Shown here piece after piece: positions 1 through 14,900 of a stretch of DNA of 64,000 nucleotides. The stretch's first letter is position 1. Every line of letters starts with the position of its first letter. Location: assembly GCA_030268105.1 (NCBI GenBank), contig BSDZ01000015.1, forward strand, positions 806,001 through 870,000, read 5' to 3'. A program made the translations under genes and the position numbers. This stretch comes from Volvox africanus (taxonomy: Eukaryota; Chlorophyta; Chlorophyceae; Chlamydomonadales; Volvocaceae). Below the pieces are notes generated by a model, which was not told the origin of the DNA, did no database searches, and saw only the letters and a list, made by a program, of their open reading frames with translations.

Positions 1-2973
1 AGAGTTCAGCCGCGCATCATGAACCCCAAGTCCATCACTATGGGGCAACTGTATGGCCAGTTCGATCCAGTCAGGTGGGATATGGCAGCATGGGGGTGGG
101 CGGGTGTGCCAGGTTTGGCAGTAGGGACGTACGCCCTCTACTTCCTGCCCTCTTTCCATTTTTAAAGTGTGTTTTAGAAAGAAGCTTCAAAACCGTGGCA
201 ATGTTCACCTGGCCATGCGAGCCCATGCCAGCACAGGAATATAATGGTCCGTGTTTCGATGTTCTATTGTGCTGATATGTAAATCGGCCGGTGATAGTTA
301 AATTCTATTATACCTTTCGAACCCTAAATGACTGAAAACACCGAATGCCTCAAACCCTGGCATTACCGTGCTGCAGCCACGAGTGGAAGGACGGCGTGTT
401 AGCCAAGCTCTTCCGCGAGGCAGCAAACGACACCTCGTGAGTATCGCCCTGGCCTTATCCGCTACCTGCCAGCAGCTAGCAGGGTTTTTACCACAAGACG
501 AGGTATTTGGCGCTCTTTCTTCCGTAAGAGCATATAGCTTCTATTTAGGAACCTTCTCATATAAAAGCTCAACCGATAGCAAATACCAAACCATTAAAAT
601 ATTTGGCCGCTTTGCCGAGAACCGCAGGCTGGACCGCAAGTGGGTGCTCTTCGATGGACCCGTGGATGCGGTGTGGATCGAAAACATGAACACCGTGCTG
701 GACGATAACAAGAAGCTCTGCCTCAACAGTGGCGAGATCATTCAGATGAGCGCGTCCATGGTGGGTATGTGGGGTCTGGGCTAGATGCATATGGATGGCG
801 CATGTGCGGTAGGTTGATTACTTGCTTCGTCCGAGTCCTCTGCCACCCTGTAACGTTCCGCCTAATATTGGCGCAAGGTGACTTGCGTCCGGTCGGCTAT
901 CATGAACCCTGTTTTGAGTCTGGTTTTAAGTCAGTCCAACCACCCATTTCAGTCTGCATTCAATCCCAGCCCTGAAAAATGCATCCTGGCATCGCGCAGA
1001 ACATGATATTTGAGGTTCAAGACCTTGCAGTGGCCTCCCCTGCCACCGTATCCCGCTGTGGCATGGTGTACGTAGAGCCGCAGCAGCTCGGATGGAGGTG
1101 CGTAGGGCAGGAAGGAGATTGGAGCATTGGGGGGCTGACGAGACATATTTATGACCTGATTAGCAGCTCATAGATAGCGCCGGTCTCTGATAGAGATAGG
1201 GTCTCGTGTAAGGAAACCTGTGCAACACATTTAGAGATTTTGCTTAACTCCTCCCCAGGCCGCTGCGGGACAGCTGGGTGGCTACGCTGCCCTCCTCCCT
1301 TGCCGACGACGCCAAAGCCCACATCGTGACGCTGTCCGAGTGGCTAGTGGATCCCTGCGTGGTGGGTACCAGTTGCAGAATGCCGGATAGGAAGATAGTG
1401 AAAAGCACGGGTTGCATGAGCTGGCGCATCTTGTGCGGTGACCACACTTAGTACCCAAGGCCCCGGAGATGAGGGCCATTGGTGAAAACCTGAATCCATG
1501 CTGATGAAGGGTGGCATCCGGCCTGTTACACGCGCGATCCTCTAGGTAGGGGCTGCTTGCCACTGCTGCATGCTGTACGCTGGTATTGTACGCTTGTGCT
1601 ATTTGAAGAAGAATCACTATACTGTTCACCTCCAGAATGTCACCCTTACTGGCCGACAGCACGGGCGTCAGCTTCCTAAAAGCTGACACCCATTAATCTC
1701 GAGCAATACCTCGGCGATGCTATGAGTGGTCCATGTAGGGCCGCGGCCAGGAAGGGATAATTGTCGGGGCTGAGGAAAGTCTGCGGGACATTAAGGAAGC
1801 TAACGTTAGATGGGAATAACTTGCTTACAATACTTCGCCGCCACCGTGCTGTTACCCTAACCATAAGCTTGCCCTACACGGACCCAAGGAAGGGCACGCG
1901 CCTCCTTATCCATATTACATACCAGATGCGCAGTGCCATAATGGTGGGCGTTGATTCGATTCTTCCATTTGCTTGGCAGGCGTTTGTCCGCAAGAATTGT
2001 AAGGAATTAATCCCCACGGCCGACATCAGCCTTCCCAACAGCCTGATGCACATTATGACTTCGATGATGGACGAGCTCAAGGATCCCAGACAGGTGGGTA
2101 GATGATTCCATGTAAGGAAAACAGTCTACTGAGAAACTGGGCAAGCCAAACGAGCATGTGGCGATGAAGTAATTTCTTGCCAATAAAAATGTGATATTGT
2201 ATGTCACAACATGAAAGTGCAAATCGTACATGATAAGTGCTGTACCGTCACATGTAGGTCATGTGGGGCAGGTCACACATACCCCGGACCTTGGCTTTCT
2301 AGCCAAGTTTACGTATCGTGTTTTCTATCATGTAAAATACTGGCAACTATTACTTCCGTTTTTAAGCTACAATCAGTTATATATCATTATGTACAAGGGT
2401 AAATGCCCAGTCCTATGAATCAGGACTAGGCATGCAATCTAGTAGGTAGGTCAGCGCACTAAGGTTGCTATTGGATGCCCTTGTTGCAGATCAGTAGTCC
2501 TCCCTGCCGTCCTGTCATTTGAGGCCCTTTTCTGTTGGTATGGCACTGTGTCACGTCCTACATGACCGGGTTCTACTCGTGTCCTTGTATTCTTGTCCAG
2601 GTGGGGCTTATGGGCTCCCGAGAGGTCCTCAAGCAGCTGGATGGCATGTTCGTGTTTGCACTGGTATGGTCGGTGGGAGCCACCACTGACACGGATGGTC
2701 GCGCCAGGTTCAGCGACTTCGTACGCAAGCTTCTGGAAGGCTCGGTGAGTAGCTCGGTAACAGCGGGGGACGTAGAGGTTGGTTTGGATGCCAATCAAGT
2801 CATTCTCTCAAAGTCACAACACCCCGACGCGGTATATCTCTATATATCTCCTACCTCTCGCTGTACTCCGGCTCTCGTAGGTGGACCGTAAGATGAGCCG
2901 CACCGACTTCGACCTAGGCCCCGGGCTGGAGATCATCGATCCCGGCTTTAAGATCGTCGTTCCACCCCCCAAG
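1..2973 (+). other. Dynein exons 1-8: AAA2 (after its P-loop) and AAA2/AAA3 linker
   Basis: The first exon reads [12 protein letters not shown], the conserved strand after the AAA2 P-loop in axonemal dyneins. Exon 3 holds the AAA2 Walker B region ([20 protein letters not shown]) and exon 4 the sensor strand [13 protein letters not shown]. Exons 6-8 form the helical linker towards AAA3, including the typical [10 protein letters not shown] at the end of exon 7's first half. The window therefore starts inside the motor, roughly 1800 residues into a typical heavy chain. Confidence 0.9.
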
Positions 2974-5900
2974 GTATGCGAGCGTCTCCAATTACTGGGG
3001 CATGTACTGGTGCTTGCCAGGTCACATTTGACGACATGAGGGATCGACTACTAACCAATTGGTGTACGACAAACAAACTTCAATGCCATACATGTCGACA
3101 ATTCCTAAATCCTGCAGCGTTTCCCAATCGATTTCACGAATCTGTAAGCTGTAATACCCAGACCCATTTATCAGCTTTCCATAATCGGCACACCGCTACA
3201 TATTAACACGTCCACCTGGACCTGTTTACATGCTTACGCCTGGACCTACGGGCATACCCAATGTCATATCTGCAATATCCGTGGAACATAAACATGGCCC
3301 GTTCCTCTTCGTCGGAGCTTTCCAGCTAAATATAAACTCTCGCTGCCGTTACCCCAGGATGGCCTGGTGTACGACTACGTGTGGGATAAGGCCCGCAGTG
3401 CTTGGCGGCATTGGATGGAGCCGCCTTCTTCTGGAGCGGCCGCCGGTGCCGCCGAAGGCGCTGCCGCCCCTCAGCCCTTGGACGGACCCATCCCGGAGTC
3501 CGCATCCTTTAACGAAATTATCGTGCCGACCGTGGACACGGTGCGTTACACATGGTTGCTTACCCTGCTGGTGACACATGGTCGCCATGTGCTTTTCGGA
3601 GGCCCCACTGGCACCGGGAAGACTGTGTACGTCAAGGCGGCCATTGAGGCCTTGGATAAAGCGCAATACACCAACCAGCAGACGGCCTTCAGCGCACAGA
3701 CGTCAGCCAATATGATTCAGGTGTGCATGGGACTGGGACGTTTTGCCTCTAGAAGGAAAATAACGGACCGCGTCACAAAACCTACTGTCGCGGTTGCTAT
3801 TTACCTATTAGCTGACCGATATGGTCGCAGCTACGGCGCGTCCATATCCAGGCTCCGCTCATACTTCTTCTGGAAACATGCAAGCACAGTCGTACGAACG
3901 TTCGAACGAGGCTAGAGCCCGGGGGCGTGTCCACGTGTGTTCGGTATGTGTATGGACTTTTCTGGGTTTAAGCGTATCGATTAGCATATAACAGCGACGG
4001 CGATGGTCAGGTGTAGCGTCCGGAAGGACTTCATGCTCCCGTACAACAATACAGCATCTATAAAGACTTCACACATTTCACATTTTTCCATAACAAAACA
4101 CAGGACATCATCGATAATCGGTTGGACAAGCGGCGCAAAGGCATCTTCGGCCCCCCTGTCGGCATGCGTTGCATCATATTCGTGGACGACGTCAACATGC
4201 CCGCACTGGAGGTTTATGGCGCTCAGCCGCCTGTGGAGCTGTTGCGCCAATTCCTTGACCATAGCGGTTGGTATGATCGCTCGGACAACACGTGGCGGCA
4301 GCTGGTGGACATCCAGCTGGTCTGTGCCATGGGTCCCCCCGGAGGCGGCCGCAACCCTGTCACGCCACGTTTCCTGCGGCACTTCAACCTGGTAGCGATC
4401 ACGGAGTTTGATGATGCTACTTACACGCGAATCTATGGCGCCATCTGCGACTGGTGGTTCCGCCGTGCCAGGCTGCCGGAGGTGCGGGAAACGCAGTCGA
4501 GGTTTCATATTCGTTGTTAGAAAGGATTTCTCTGTATATTAACTATAACGGAAACCCGAAACGCACTGAAAGCCAGGAAAGACAAGCGAACTTGGCAAGA
4601 GGGGGTAGAAGGAATGCTTGCTTGGACGTTGCGTGAGACATTGCGTGGGGAGTGATAGAGTGGGTGAACACTCAATATTGAAGATCTGAGACCTGAGATT
4701 CAGGGACTGCAAAGCGGTTGTGTTTCTGGTTTGTATTGCGAGATTGATGAATCGCTAGCAACTCATAGGGGTAATGGCTTGATGCCAATGCTGCTGGCTC
4801 AATCTTCCCCTCCGGCCCCACCACAGGAGGTTCGTGCCAAGGGCAACGCACTGGTCAAGGCCACGTTGGAGATCTACAACACGATCCGAGCGCAGCTGCT
4901 GCCCACCCCGGACAAGAGCCACTACACCTACAATATGCGCGACTTATCCAAGGTGTTCCAGGGAGTCCAGGTAAGGGCTCGGATATGGGTATAGCGTGAC
5001 CGCCAAATGACACTTTGGAGGTGGACTTACAGTGAGTATCCTAATTAAGAAATCAACAAATCATAGTCTCCCTCACCCTTTATTGCTGCGGCTGGTATGT
5101 CCAAGAGATGATATTGAGGAATAACTAGGATAATCCTCCATGTTATATGCATGTGCATGTGTATTCCTAGTGCTCACGAATGGTGCCTTTCTGCTTTCAT
5201 TCACATTTCCCGCCCGCAGCCATCTTTTGATTCTGTTCTGATTTCCCCGGCCCCGCGCAGTCTATCGGCGTACCCGTGCCCGATGCTCGAGCATTAACCC
5301 GGCTATGGGCCCATGAGACCCTGCGCGTCTTCCACGACCGCCTAGTGTCTGACGAGGACCGCAACTGGTGCGTCTCTTGAGAGAAACTAAAATTATAGTC
5401 ATGATCATCAGTGTCAAGCACATGTCACATTTATTGCTGTTGGGAGTAAAGACAGGGCCTCGCGACCGCCGAGTTCAGGTCTCCGGACCCCAGGGCTTCT
5501 TGGGCTAGGGCGAAAGTAAGCGCCGTTAAAGTCCCATTTCGCATTTCTCATGTTTTAATCATCGTTGGCTCCTTTTTTTTGCGGAATGAAGATGCGGGCG
5601 GCTTGCATCTTCAAAGTAAAATGAGCTATCCTCCTATTTGATGGAGGCTCGAGTCCCCTAACTAATTCAACATGCTTAAGGACGCGATCCTCCTTCGACA
5701 CTGAAGCACCCTCTGTATGCGTCAAAAGCCGTTAATCAAAAGCCATCCAAAACACTGCATTCCAGCCCTATAATACTAAAGATAATAATACCCTCCCCTG
5801 TATGCAAGCACCATTCCAGCCATATACCTACTTGCAAAGCACCCATCGCATCAGCCTTCTGCAAGGGTACATATCAGCATAACTCAAAACCCATTTCCAA

Positions 5901-8900
5901 TTATTATTTACCTGCATGCACTACCCTTCCTGGATCTTCCGTCCCTAGGTACTGCTGCCTTCTGAAGGACATGGTCAACAAGCTGCTGGGGCTCAAGTTC
6001 GATAACGTGTTTGAGCCGCCCGCTGGAAGTGGCCTCGCCAAGGGTGATGTGGCAGTGCTGCGCAACCTGCTCTACTGTGACTTCCAGGTGCCAGGAGCCG
6101 ATCCCGCTAAATATGATGAGGTCACCGATCTACCCAAATTGCTATCCGTGGTGCAGGTAAGAAATTGATCTGGGGGTCAGTTTCAAGACTGATTATTATT
6201 TCCCTACAATTAGGTGTAGAGTAATTATATTCCTTTGGTTGTAGATGTATATATAAAGAGGGATTTATAAATAGGGGCAAAATAGGTTCCCGGAGATAAA
6301 GAAACGAGGCCAATCAGAAGCATGGGGTGGGGCTGGGCGTTTTATCTTCCTATGCTTCTCTCCTTTCCTCCTTTTCTCTCCTTTTCTCATCCCTTTTCCA
6401 CGTCTTTCTCCCTACCCTTTACCTTCTTTCCTTCCCTCTTTCTCCATCTCCCTGTCTTTCTTTCCCGCTTCTAAATAGTACGCTTTCTCTCTTCCCACTC
6501 CCTATATCATCAGTACCAAGCTTGAATCGCGCGCTTTGGGATCGTCCCTCTTGCAGGATTACTTGGCCGATTACAATGCCCAGTCCAAATCACGCATGGA
6601 CTTAGTGCTCTTCCTCTTCGCCGCTGAGCATATCTGCCGTATCAGCCGCATCATCAAACAACCCTACGGAAACGCGCTGCTAGTGGGCGTGGGCGGGTCA
6701 GGTCGCCAGTCGCTCACCCGCATCGCTACTTTCATGGCCGATTACAAGCTCTTCACAATTGAAATCTCCAAGTCCTATACGGTCGTGGAGTGGCGTGACG
6801 ACCTAAAGCGCGTGCTGCGTCAGGCGGGTGGAGCGGCGCAGCCAACGGTCTTCCTGTTCAGCGACACACAGCTTAAGGACGAGTCTTTCCTAGAAGACAT
6901 TAACAACATCCTGAACACCGGCGAGGTGCCAAATCTCTTCCCCAAGGTAATGGATTGACGGTGACAACAGGCGCGGTTAGGCTGAGCTGGGACAATCAGG
7001 CGCGCCGCTCAAAATTTATGAACCTTGAAGCGAGCGATGTTTCTCGTTTCCGTTTTCAAATCTCAACTATGCACGCCACACAACCTTCTTTGCCCAATTT
7101 GACCGAATGCTCATATCCGCTTGTCTCTCACCGCCTTGCCTCGCCCGCCTGCCACCGAACTGCCCTACTTATGGCTTCCCGTTTCCCACGATTCCTATTG
7201 TTTCACTGTCCTCCCTCCCTCTCTAGCTGTTTTTCGGGTTTGGGACTTTATGTTTCTTCAGCCCCTTTTTCGAATCCCTTTCTTCCATAAACTTGCCCTT
7301 CCAGGATGAGTTGGTGTCCATCATGGAGCAGGTGACGCCCCGTGCCAAGCGTGCCGGGAAGCCCTTGACACCAGCGTCGCTGTATGCCTTCTTCGTAGAT
7401 GCCTGCCGGGCCAACCTTCACCTGGTGCTGGCGATGAGCCCTGTGGGCGGCGCCTTCCGTGAGCGGCTGCGCAAGTTCCCCTCCCTCGTCAATTGCACCA
7501 CGATCGACTGGTTTTCAGTGTGGCCCAGCGACGCGCTCAAGAGTGTGGCATCCAAGTGAGTGTATGTGCGGAATTTCCTCATGGGGGGGGTTCGATGGAT
7601 ATATGGTTTGAGTTTACTCTCCTTTTCGCTCCTCATTGAAAGTTCCTGTTGTAACCTTCGAATCCTTGCCCCGCGGCCTGATACCTTATGTACTTCCCCC
7701 TCCCCGGCGCTCGAATCCGTCATTCGTGCCTGCCTTCCTGAGAACAGGTTCCTGAACTCCGTGGAGATGGACAGCCCTGAGACACGCGCTGCTGTGGAGG
7801 ATATGTGCATGGAGTTCCACCTGACTGTGCGGCACCTCGCCGAGGACTTCAAGGCCGACCTAGGCCGCCATTACTACACGACCCCCACCTCCTACCTGGA
7901 GCTCATTCAGACATACAAAGAATTACTTTCCGCGAAGCGGAAGCAGGTAAGGCACGCGCGAGTGTTTGCCTGTCAAAGCAACCCGTGAATGGGAAGATGT
8001 GGGAATGAGATTACGGGTGTTTTCCGGATGTCCTTGCGATGCGCGTGTACTACTAATTACTATTATTACCATTAATTTGTTGAGATGGAGGATAATTATT
8101 GGGGAATTGGATTGGGGATCCTGTCTTTGTCGGCCGCTTTCTCACGATGAATGGCCTCAGATGGTGGCAAATGAGGAGCATCTTAGAATGTATGGAGATA
8201 TCCTCCGCGTTGTGCAGGTTCATGGCCTTAAGCGCCGCTACGAGGTGGGTCTGGAGAAGCTGCTATCTGCGGAACACGACATAGGGGTGATGAAAGAGGA
8301 GCTCATCGCGCTGCAGCCGAAGCTCATCGAGACGGGCAAGGAGGTGGAGGAGACACTCAAGGTGAGGCCAGGGCCATTGACGTTGCCCCACGCTGGTGGC
8401 GGATGGGTGGTAGATTGGGGTAATCATTGGCTTTAAGCTCCGTATCCGGAAAAGACTTTGTACAGGCGCTATAGTAAACTTGACACGGCACGTGATGTTC
8501 CTTCCGCGGCCGGATAGTCTTCCCGGTTGGTTTGGTGCGGTTGTTCCATGGCTGAGGCCCGCGGATCTTCCGACGCGCTGTCGTCATGTTCCCATTTTCT
8601 CACTTGCACTTTTGCCCTCGATTTGCAGATCGTGGATCGGCAGACCCAGGAGGCCGAAGCCAAGAAGGTAGTAGTGGTGGGCGAGGAGGCGGTGGCCAAT
8701 GAGAAGGCTGCCTCCGCCAAGGCCATTAAAGACGAATGCGAAGCCGATTTGGCAGTGGCGTTGCCTCTGCTGGAGAGCGCTCTCAAGGTGGGTACGTAAC
8801 CATGAAGCGTAACAAAGCGTGGCACGCGTGGACGTGCCAAGTGGTGGGCCACCAAGGAACGGGGGTATATTGATCAATTTGTGTAGGGACGAAGAGAAAG

Positions 8901-11900
8901 AATTCACCAGGGTCGCACGATACCGGTAACATGGCATAAGGAATCAGCACGTGAAAGAGGGTGCTAAGCAAAGAGCCTTAGTGTAAGCGTGAGGCAAGTG
9001 AAACCTTCCAAGCCTCGCCTTTCAGTTTTCAAGCCGTTCACGCGGGGTTATGGATTGTTGGTTCATTGACAGCTTTTTTCAAGCCTGTCATCAAGCCGCC
9101 TAGCCTTCCCCTCTAGGTGCAGCTCTGGTGCAGGTTTGGTGCGCATGTAGTTATGGGACTATCAATTTCTTGGCGCTGTCTCTCTATCCCGTCAGGCTCT
9201 TGACACATTGACAAAGGCAGACATCACTGAGGTCAAGGCGATGAAGAACCCGCCCAAAGCCGTCAAGGTGGTCATGGAAGCAGTGTGCCAAATGCTGTCC
9301 ATCAAACCAAATAAGGTATGTGGCTTAGGAATGGGGCCTGTGTCCACGCGTTGAAGGCGAGCTTGGGTTTTCGCGTATTACAATAACGACCACGTGTATG
9401 CTCGGTTTGTATTCGTTTGTCCTATACCAAATATCCGTCGTGTTTGTCTGTATTGTCCATTTGTCGTGTTGGCATGTTTGCTTTCCAAGGCGTGTTTTCG
9501 TGTCCACTAATTTGAGCGCCCCCCCCCCAAAAAACCTGCCGCAGGTCAACGACCCCGCCAACCCCGCCCGGAAAATCAACGACTATTGGGGACCGTCGCA
9601 GGTATGCTAATCTTCCCATGTGGCGTGGGATCGTAGGGACCCGGATTGTGCCACTGGTGTTTCCGAAACCCTAAACCCTGAACATTATGTCGCCTCCACA
9701 CTTACACATAACAGGGCCTCCTTGCCGACACCAAGTTCTTGGATACGTTGCGGGCGTACGATAAGGACAATATCCCGCCACCCATCGTCGCCGCTGTACG
9801 GCCGTACCTGGACATGGACGACTTTGACCCGGCGGTGGTTAAGAAGGCCTCAGCTGCGGCGTATGGGCTGTGCTGCTGGGTGCGCGCGATGGAGGCGTAT
9901 GATAGGGTCGCCAAGGTACGCTCCATGGGGATAGCATGCCACCATGAAATGAGGAAGGCATAGAACTTGCTGATAGTTCTGAAGGACAGTGTGGGTCAAT
10001 GATATTACGATTGCTACCATTCTCAAGTCGTCGCTCGCCTATTGGGTCGCCGCAGGTGGTTGCCCCTAAGAAAGCCAAGCTGGCGGAGGCGGAGGCGGAG
10101 TACAGTGAGCTGATGGTGGGCTTGAATGCGAAGAAGGCGGAGCTGGCCAACGTAGAGGCTAAGCTGGCGGGCCTCAACGCCAAGTTATCGGAAATGCAAC
10201 GGAGAAAGGTAGGTACTTCTTTGCGCACGCGAGTGGTCATGTGTTTTCCATTTCATTGGCAGTTACTGCAGCTTTGAAAGACACAGACACGCACACACAC
10301 ACGCGCGATGCCATACGTGACGACGGTACTCCTTTTACTAATTGGTCTTCCTCGTTTGTTGGTCGTGCTGTTTATTTCTCCTAAAAGAACAGGAGCTGGT
10401 AGTCCTTATAGTTGCAGTCCGCCATAAAGATTCGGCTTTTCGTTTTCCTCACGGCAACGTTCCTGGAGGTGTTCCTGGGGCCTGTCCAACCGCAATAGCG
10501 TGCAGATGCTGAACCCACTCTATTTCATCCCTGTCTTTTCTTCCGCGCACCCACAGGCTCAGCTAGAGGCGGAAGTGGACCTGTGCGAGAAGAAGCTGGA
10601 TCGGGCGACGAAGCTCATCGGAGGATTGGGCGGGGAGAAGAGCCGATGGACGGAGGTGTGGAGTTGTGTCGGGAGCGAGGGCTGCTGAGGGCGGATTCGG
10701 GGCCAGGGAGGTGGAGAATAGAACCGTGCAGGAGAGCTCATGCTGCATGTTGCAATGTTGTCCTCGCCGTACTCGTTTCACGTAGCAATCTGTACCCTGT
10801 AAATTGTGGATCTACAAATCCACCTCGAAAGGATTCAACTCCCTACATAACTCCCCTGTCCTGTTGCGCAGGTTGCCGCCAAGCTGGGTGGCGACTACGT
10901 CAACCTGACGGGCGATGTGCTCCTGGCGTCTGGATTCATCGCCTATCTTGGGGCCTTCACTGCTGCATACCGCGAGCGGGCCACAAGCAGCTGGGTGGCG
11001 CTGTGCAGGGAGCGGCACATTCCCTGCTCCGAGCACTTCAAGTAAGCCAGAGAGAAAAGGAGCCGGAATAATCGCCGAGGAGGGGCTGATGTGGCTGGGA
11101 GCTGAGTACAGGGACCAGGCACGGGGAAACGAGGGTTGGCGGAAGATATGTAGGTTTGATGAAGCTGTCAAAGCAGTTCAGTCTATGCAACGTGTTTTGC
11201 CGTTCATCATGCTTCCAACACCGTCCACCCCTTTCACGCGCACACACGCTCTCTGTCATTTGCCTTCATCTTTGCACTTCCATGATTATTACTTTTGATG
11301 CGACGCACGTTTTTCATTATGCTCTATCGATGGATTATTAAAGATTTATAAATTTATCTTTCCATCCGTCCTCGTGCACAACACCCCGCCAGGCTGGTGA
11401 CGGTACTTGGAGAGCCCGTGAAGATTCGCGACTGGACCATTGACGGCCTGCCCAATGACTCCTTCTCCATTGACAATGGTATCATCGTATCAAAGGCACG
11501 TCGCTGGCCGTTGCTGATCGACCCGCAAGGTCAGGCTAACAAATGGATCAAGAACATGGAGAAGAAACACAAACTAGAGGTGCGTGTTGCATACGTTGTT
11601 TTGTATATGTAGGTGTGTGTTTATCAATGGGAATCTAACCCCTCCTTTGTCGCGTATGTACGACTGTGCGCGTATATAAGTGTGTGTAGGCGACTGTGTT
11701 TGTGACGACTAGTAAAGACAGAGCGATCACCCAGCGCGAAACAGAAATTGGGAAACATACCGCGCAGCAGGCATGTGGATGGAGCTGAAATGATTCTAGT
11801 AGCACTGGCTGGCTACTGGATACGCAGGCGGCTGTTGTTACCTACGCAAGTCTGTTGCTCTTGCAATAATGGAGACCCGTTGCTGTTGACCTCCCTGCTG

Positions 11901-14900
11901 CTCATGTTATCTTGTGTTTACTTGTGTCTGTTCATTAACCTGTTGCTGTTCCTGCCGTCCCAGGTAATGAAGTTGTCCGACGGTGACTACATCCGCCGGC
12001 TTGAGAATGCCATTCAGTTTGGCACACCCGTGCTGCTTGAGAATATTGGTGAGGAGCTGGACCCCACCCTGGAGCCATTGTTGCTCAAGTCCGTGTTCAA
12101 GCAAGGCGGAGGGTTGTGCATTCGGTTGGGCGACACCACCATTGAGTACAGCGAATCGTTCAGGTGGGGAAAGATTGAGTGGTGGCAATAAAAATAAAGG
12201 AGTCTGACGTTTCAAGAATTTATGGAACATGGTATAAGAGGATTGAGCGCAAGGTTAACGGTACTAGCTGAAGACAATCCCCCTTCGCCCAGTGCTGTCG
12301 TTTGCGCCCACATTCATCACATACGCGCCCTGCACCTCCTACGTGTCTTTTGTCCCCCACTTCTTTCGCCTCACTACCGCCTCCTCGCCGCTTCCGCCCT
12401 CCTTCCTGCCCAGGTTCTATATGACCACCAAGTTGCGCAACCCGCACTATCTTCCTGAGGTGTCCGTCAAGGTCACCCTTCTCAACTTCATGATCACGCC
12501 AGAGGTAAGCTGGGGACGGGATATCTATTGTTATGATGGGTACAAAGGTAGGCTTCATTTGGAATAGAAATTCCGTGGAAATCGGGTTAGCGGTTGCGCG
12601 GGGGAGGAGAGAAAAACATCGAGGTGATCAATCTCCTGCCTCTCATCACTGACAGCATTACCCATCCCTGGTCATTCCTACGTTTCTATTAACCTCCTTC
12701 TGTTTAAATTAATGCTGTGTTGTGACCAAATCAGGGCCTCGAGGACCAGCTGCTAGGAATCGTGGTGCGTTTGGAGCGGCCGGAGCTGGAGGACCAGAAG
12801 ACCCGTCTGGTCCTGGCCGGCGCAGAGAACGCCAGGCAGCTCAAGGAAATTGAAGATCGCATCATTGAAGTGTTGTCAGCCAGTGAGGGCAACATCTTGG
12901 AGGTGAGCAGGAGCAGTGATGGTTGCATCCGCATGATGTTCAGTGCAAGGCACAGAACGTTTGCGGAAACGAACACACGGTCTCAAAAGACGACAATTGT
13001 TGTGATGCATGCTGCGGTTGCGGTTGGGCACTAAGGCCTCCGTAGTCAACGTTCGGGAAATGCTTTCTATCGACTCTCTCAACTCTCCTTGTAGCCTCGG
13101 TGCAACTGAAAGTACTCAGCCTCATGTAACGTTGCGGCATGGGTTAGTGTAAGCGTCGAGGCAGGGTAATGGCGGACCGGTCACAGTGGACCTTATCCAT
13201 CGCGACATAGATTGTGCTACCCGGTTTGTTAGGAGGAGGGTAATTCCAAAGAGTATTAAGACGTTACGATATTAACCATTGGCGAAATTCCTTGTAGTTT
13301 CGTTCATAAGTGATATTTAAATGTTATTGATGAATCCTCCACATCATCCCGGCGCAGGATGAAACTGCTATCAACGTGATCAGCTCCTCCAAGCAGCTCT
13401 CCAATGACATTGCTCAGAAGCAACAGGTGCGGGACGATATGAAGCAGGACCCACGGGTCAAAGGATCGTCAACCACGGGTGCCGTGCACCTCCCAAAAGC
13501 TGCAACTTACCTGTTGGCTGATTTCTAGAATGTTGGCTTCTCCAGTGAACCTGTGTAGGTTATTAAGGATGCCGTTATCGGTGTCTCATACCACATGATG
13601 TTTGATTTGCTCTCGCTCAATCTGCACGCACACAATTCCTTTTTTATGCAATCATAACACTGGAAATACCTATGTGTTAAAGAGCACTTGCTTAATGACG
13701 CAATATTTGAATTATCCATTCTATGCTCAATAAAGGCCTAAAGGCCTCGTGCCGTGAGACGTCCTAGACCGTAAGCCCCCGCCCTGTGCTCATCAGTCCC
13801 CGGCTATCCCCTTCGTGGACACAGATCGCAGATAAGACTGAGCGCACCATCGATGAGACCCGATTGGGCTACAAGCCAGTGGCGCGCCACGTTTCCGTGT
13901 TGTTTTTCTGCATCAGTGACCTGGCGGCCATTGAGCCCATGTACCAAGTGCGTCCGTCCACATTGCGAGGGGTTAGGGATCTGCGTGCCATGTTTTGTAC
14001 GAGGTTGTGCGGGACGTGCTGTGGCCTCCAGGGGGCACGGCATCAAAGTGATGTCACCGGCCCTTCCGGGTTAATTGCATCTTTTGCAGGGCAAGCTAAT
14101 GCAAGGTGCCGAGTAATAACTGCAAAACACGCCCACTGTGATGTGTTTTGATACAAATGTTTTCTCGATGTATAGGTCCCTTTTGGCGCTCTTTTAATAC
14201 CTATACATGGTGTGAAAGACTAATATAGTTTCCTTGCACTGCACCAATTCCATTGTTCTCTGCAGTACTCGTTGCTCTGGTTCGTGAACTTGTTTGAGGA
14301 CACGATCGCGCGTGCGGAGAAGTCCAAGGACCTGACGCGCCGCATTGAGGCGCTCATCGCGCATTTTACCTACTCGCTCTATGTTAACATCTGCCGCTCG
14401 CTGTTCGAGAAGGACAAGCTGCTCTTTTCCTTCTCGCTCACCGTCTCCATCCGCGCGCACATCAAGCAGGTGGGAGCTCTGGCGGGATGGGATTAGAGGC
14501 CGCCAAAACGTCACGGCATCATAGGATATAGATTATTAGCTTGGTATGGATGGGGTTACTAAAAAGTAAAGGAACATGTCAGGGGACGCGCAGTTGAGCA
14601 CCGCAACTCCCACCCATGCTATCATACAGTACAATAAGCAGATGAGAGATGGGTTTGGTTGTTCATATTATTCCTGCTATAGTCAAAAGTCAAATTATGA
14701 GGTTATGAGGTTATGAGGGGCTGTATGAGTCTGCCGGTATTTGCCGGCCGCCGCCTCTTTGGTGCCCTGCTATATCCGCCACGCCACGCCACCGCCACAC
14801 TCCCACGCTCCTACGCTGAACCCACCAATGCGCGGCATGAAAGTTTCAAAGAAAATTCATCAGGTATAAACCAAGAAATAGTAACAGAACAATCAAGTAT

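Noticed and set aside
7418..7852. 144-codon - strand ORF opposite dynein exons 15-16
   Set aside because: It lies antisense to well-supported dynein coding exons and has no domain; it is a shadow of GC-rich codons.
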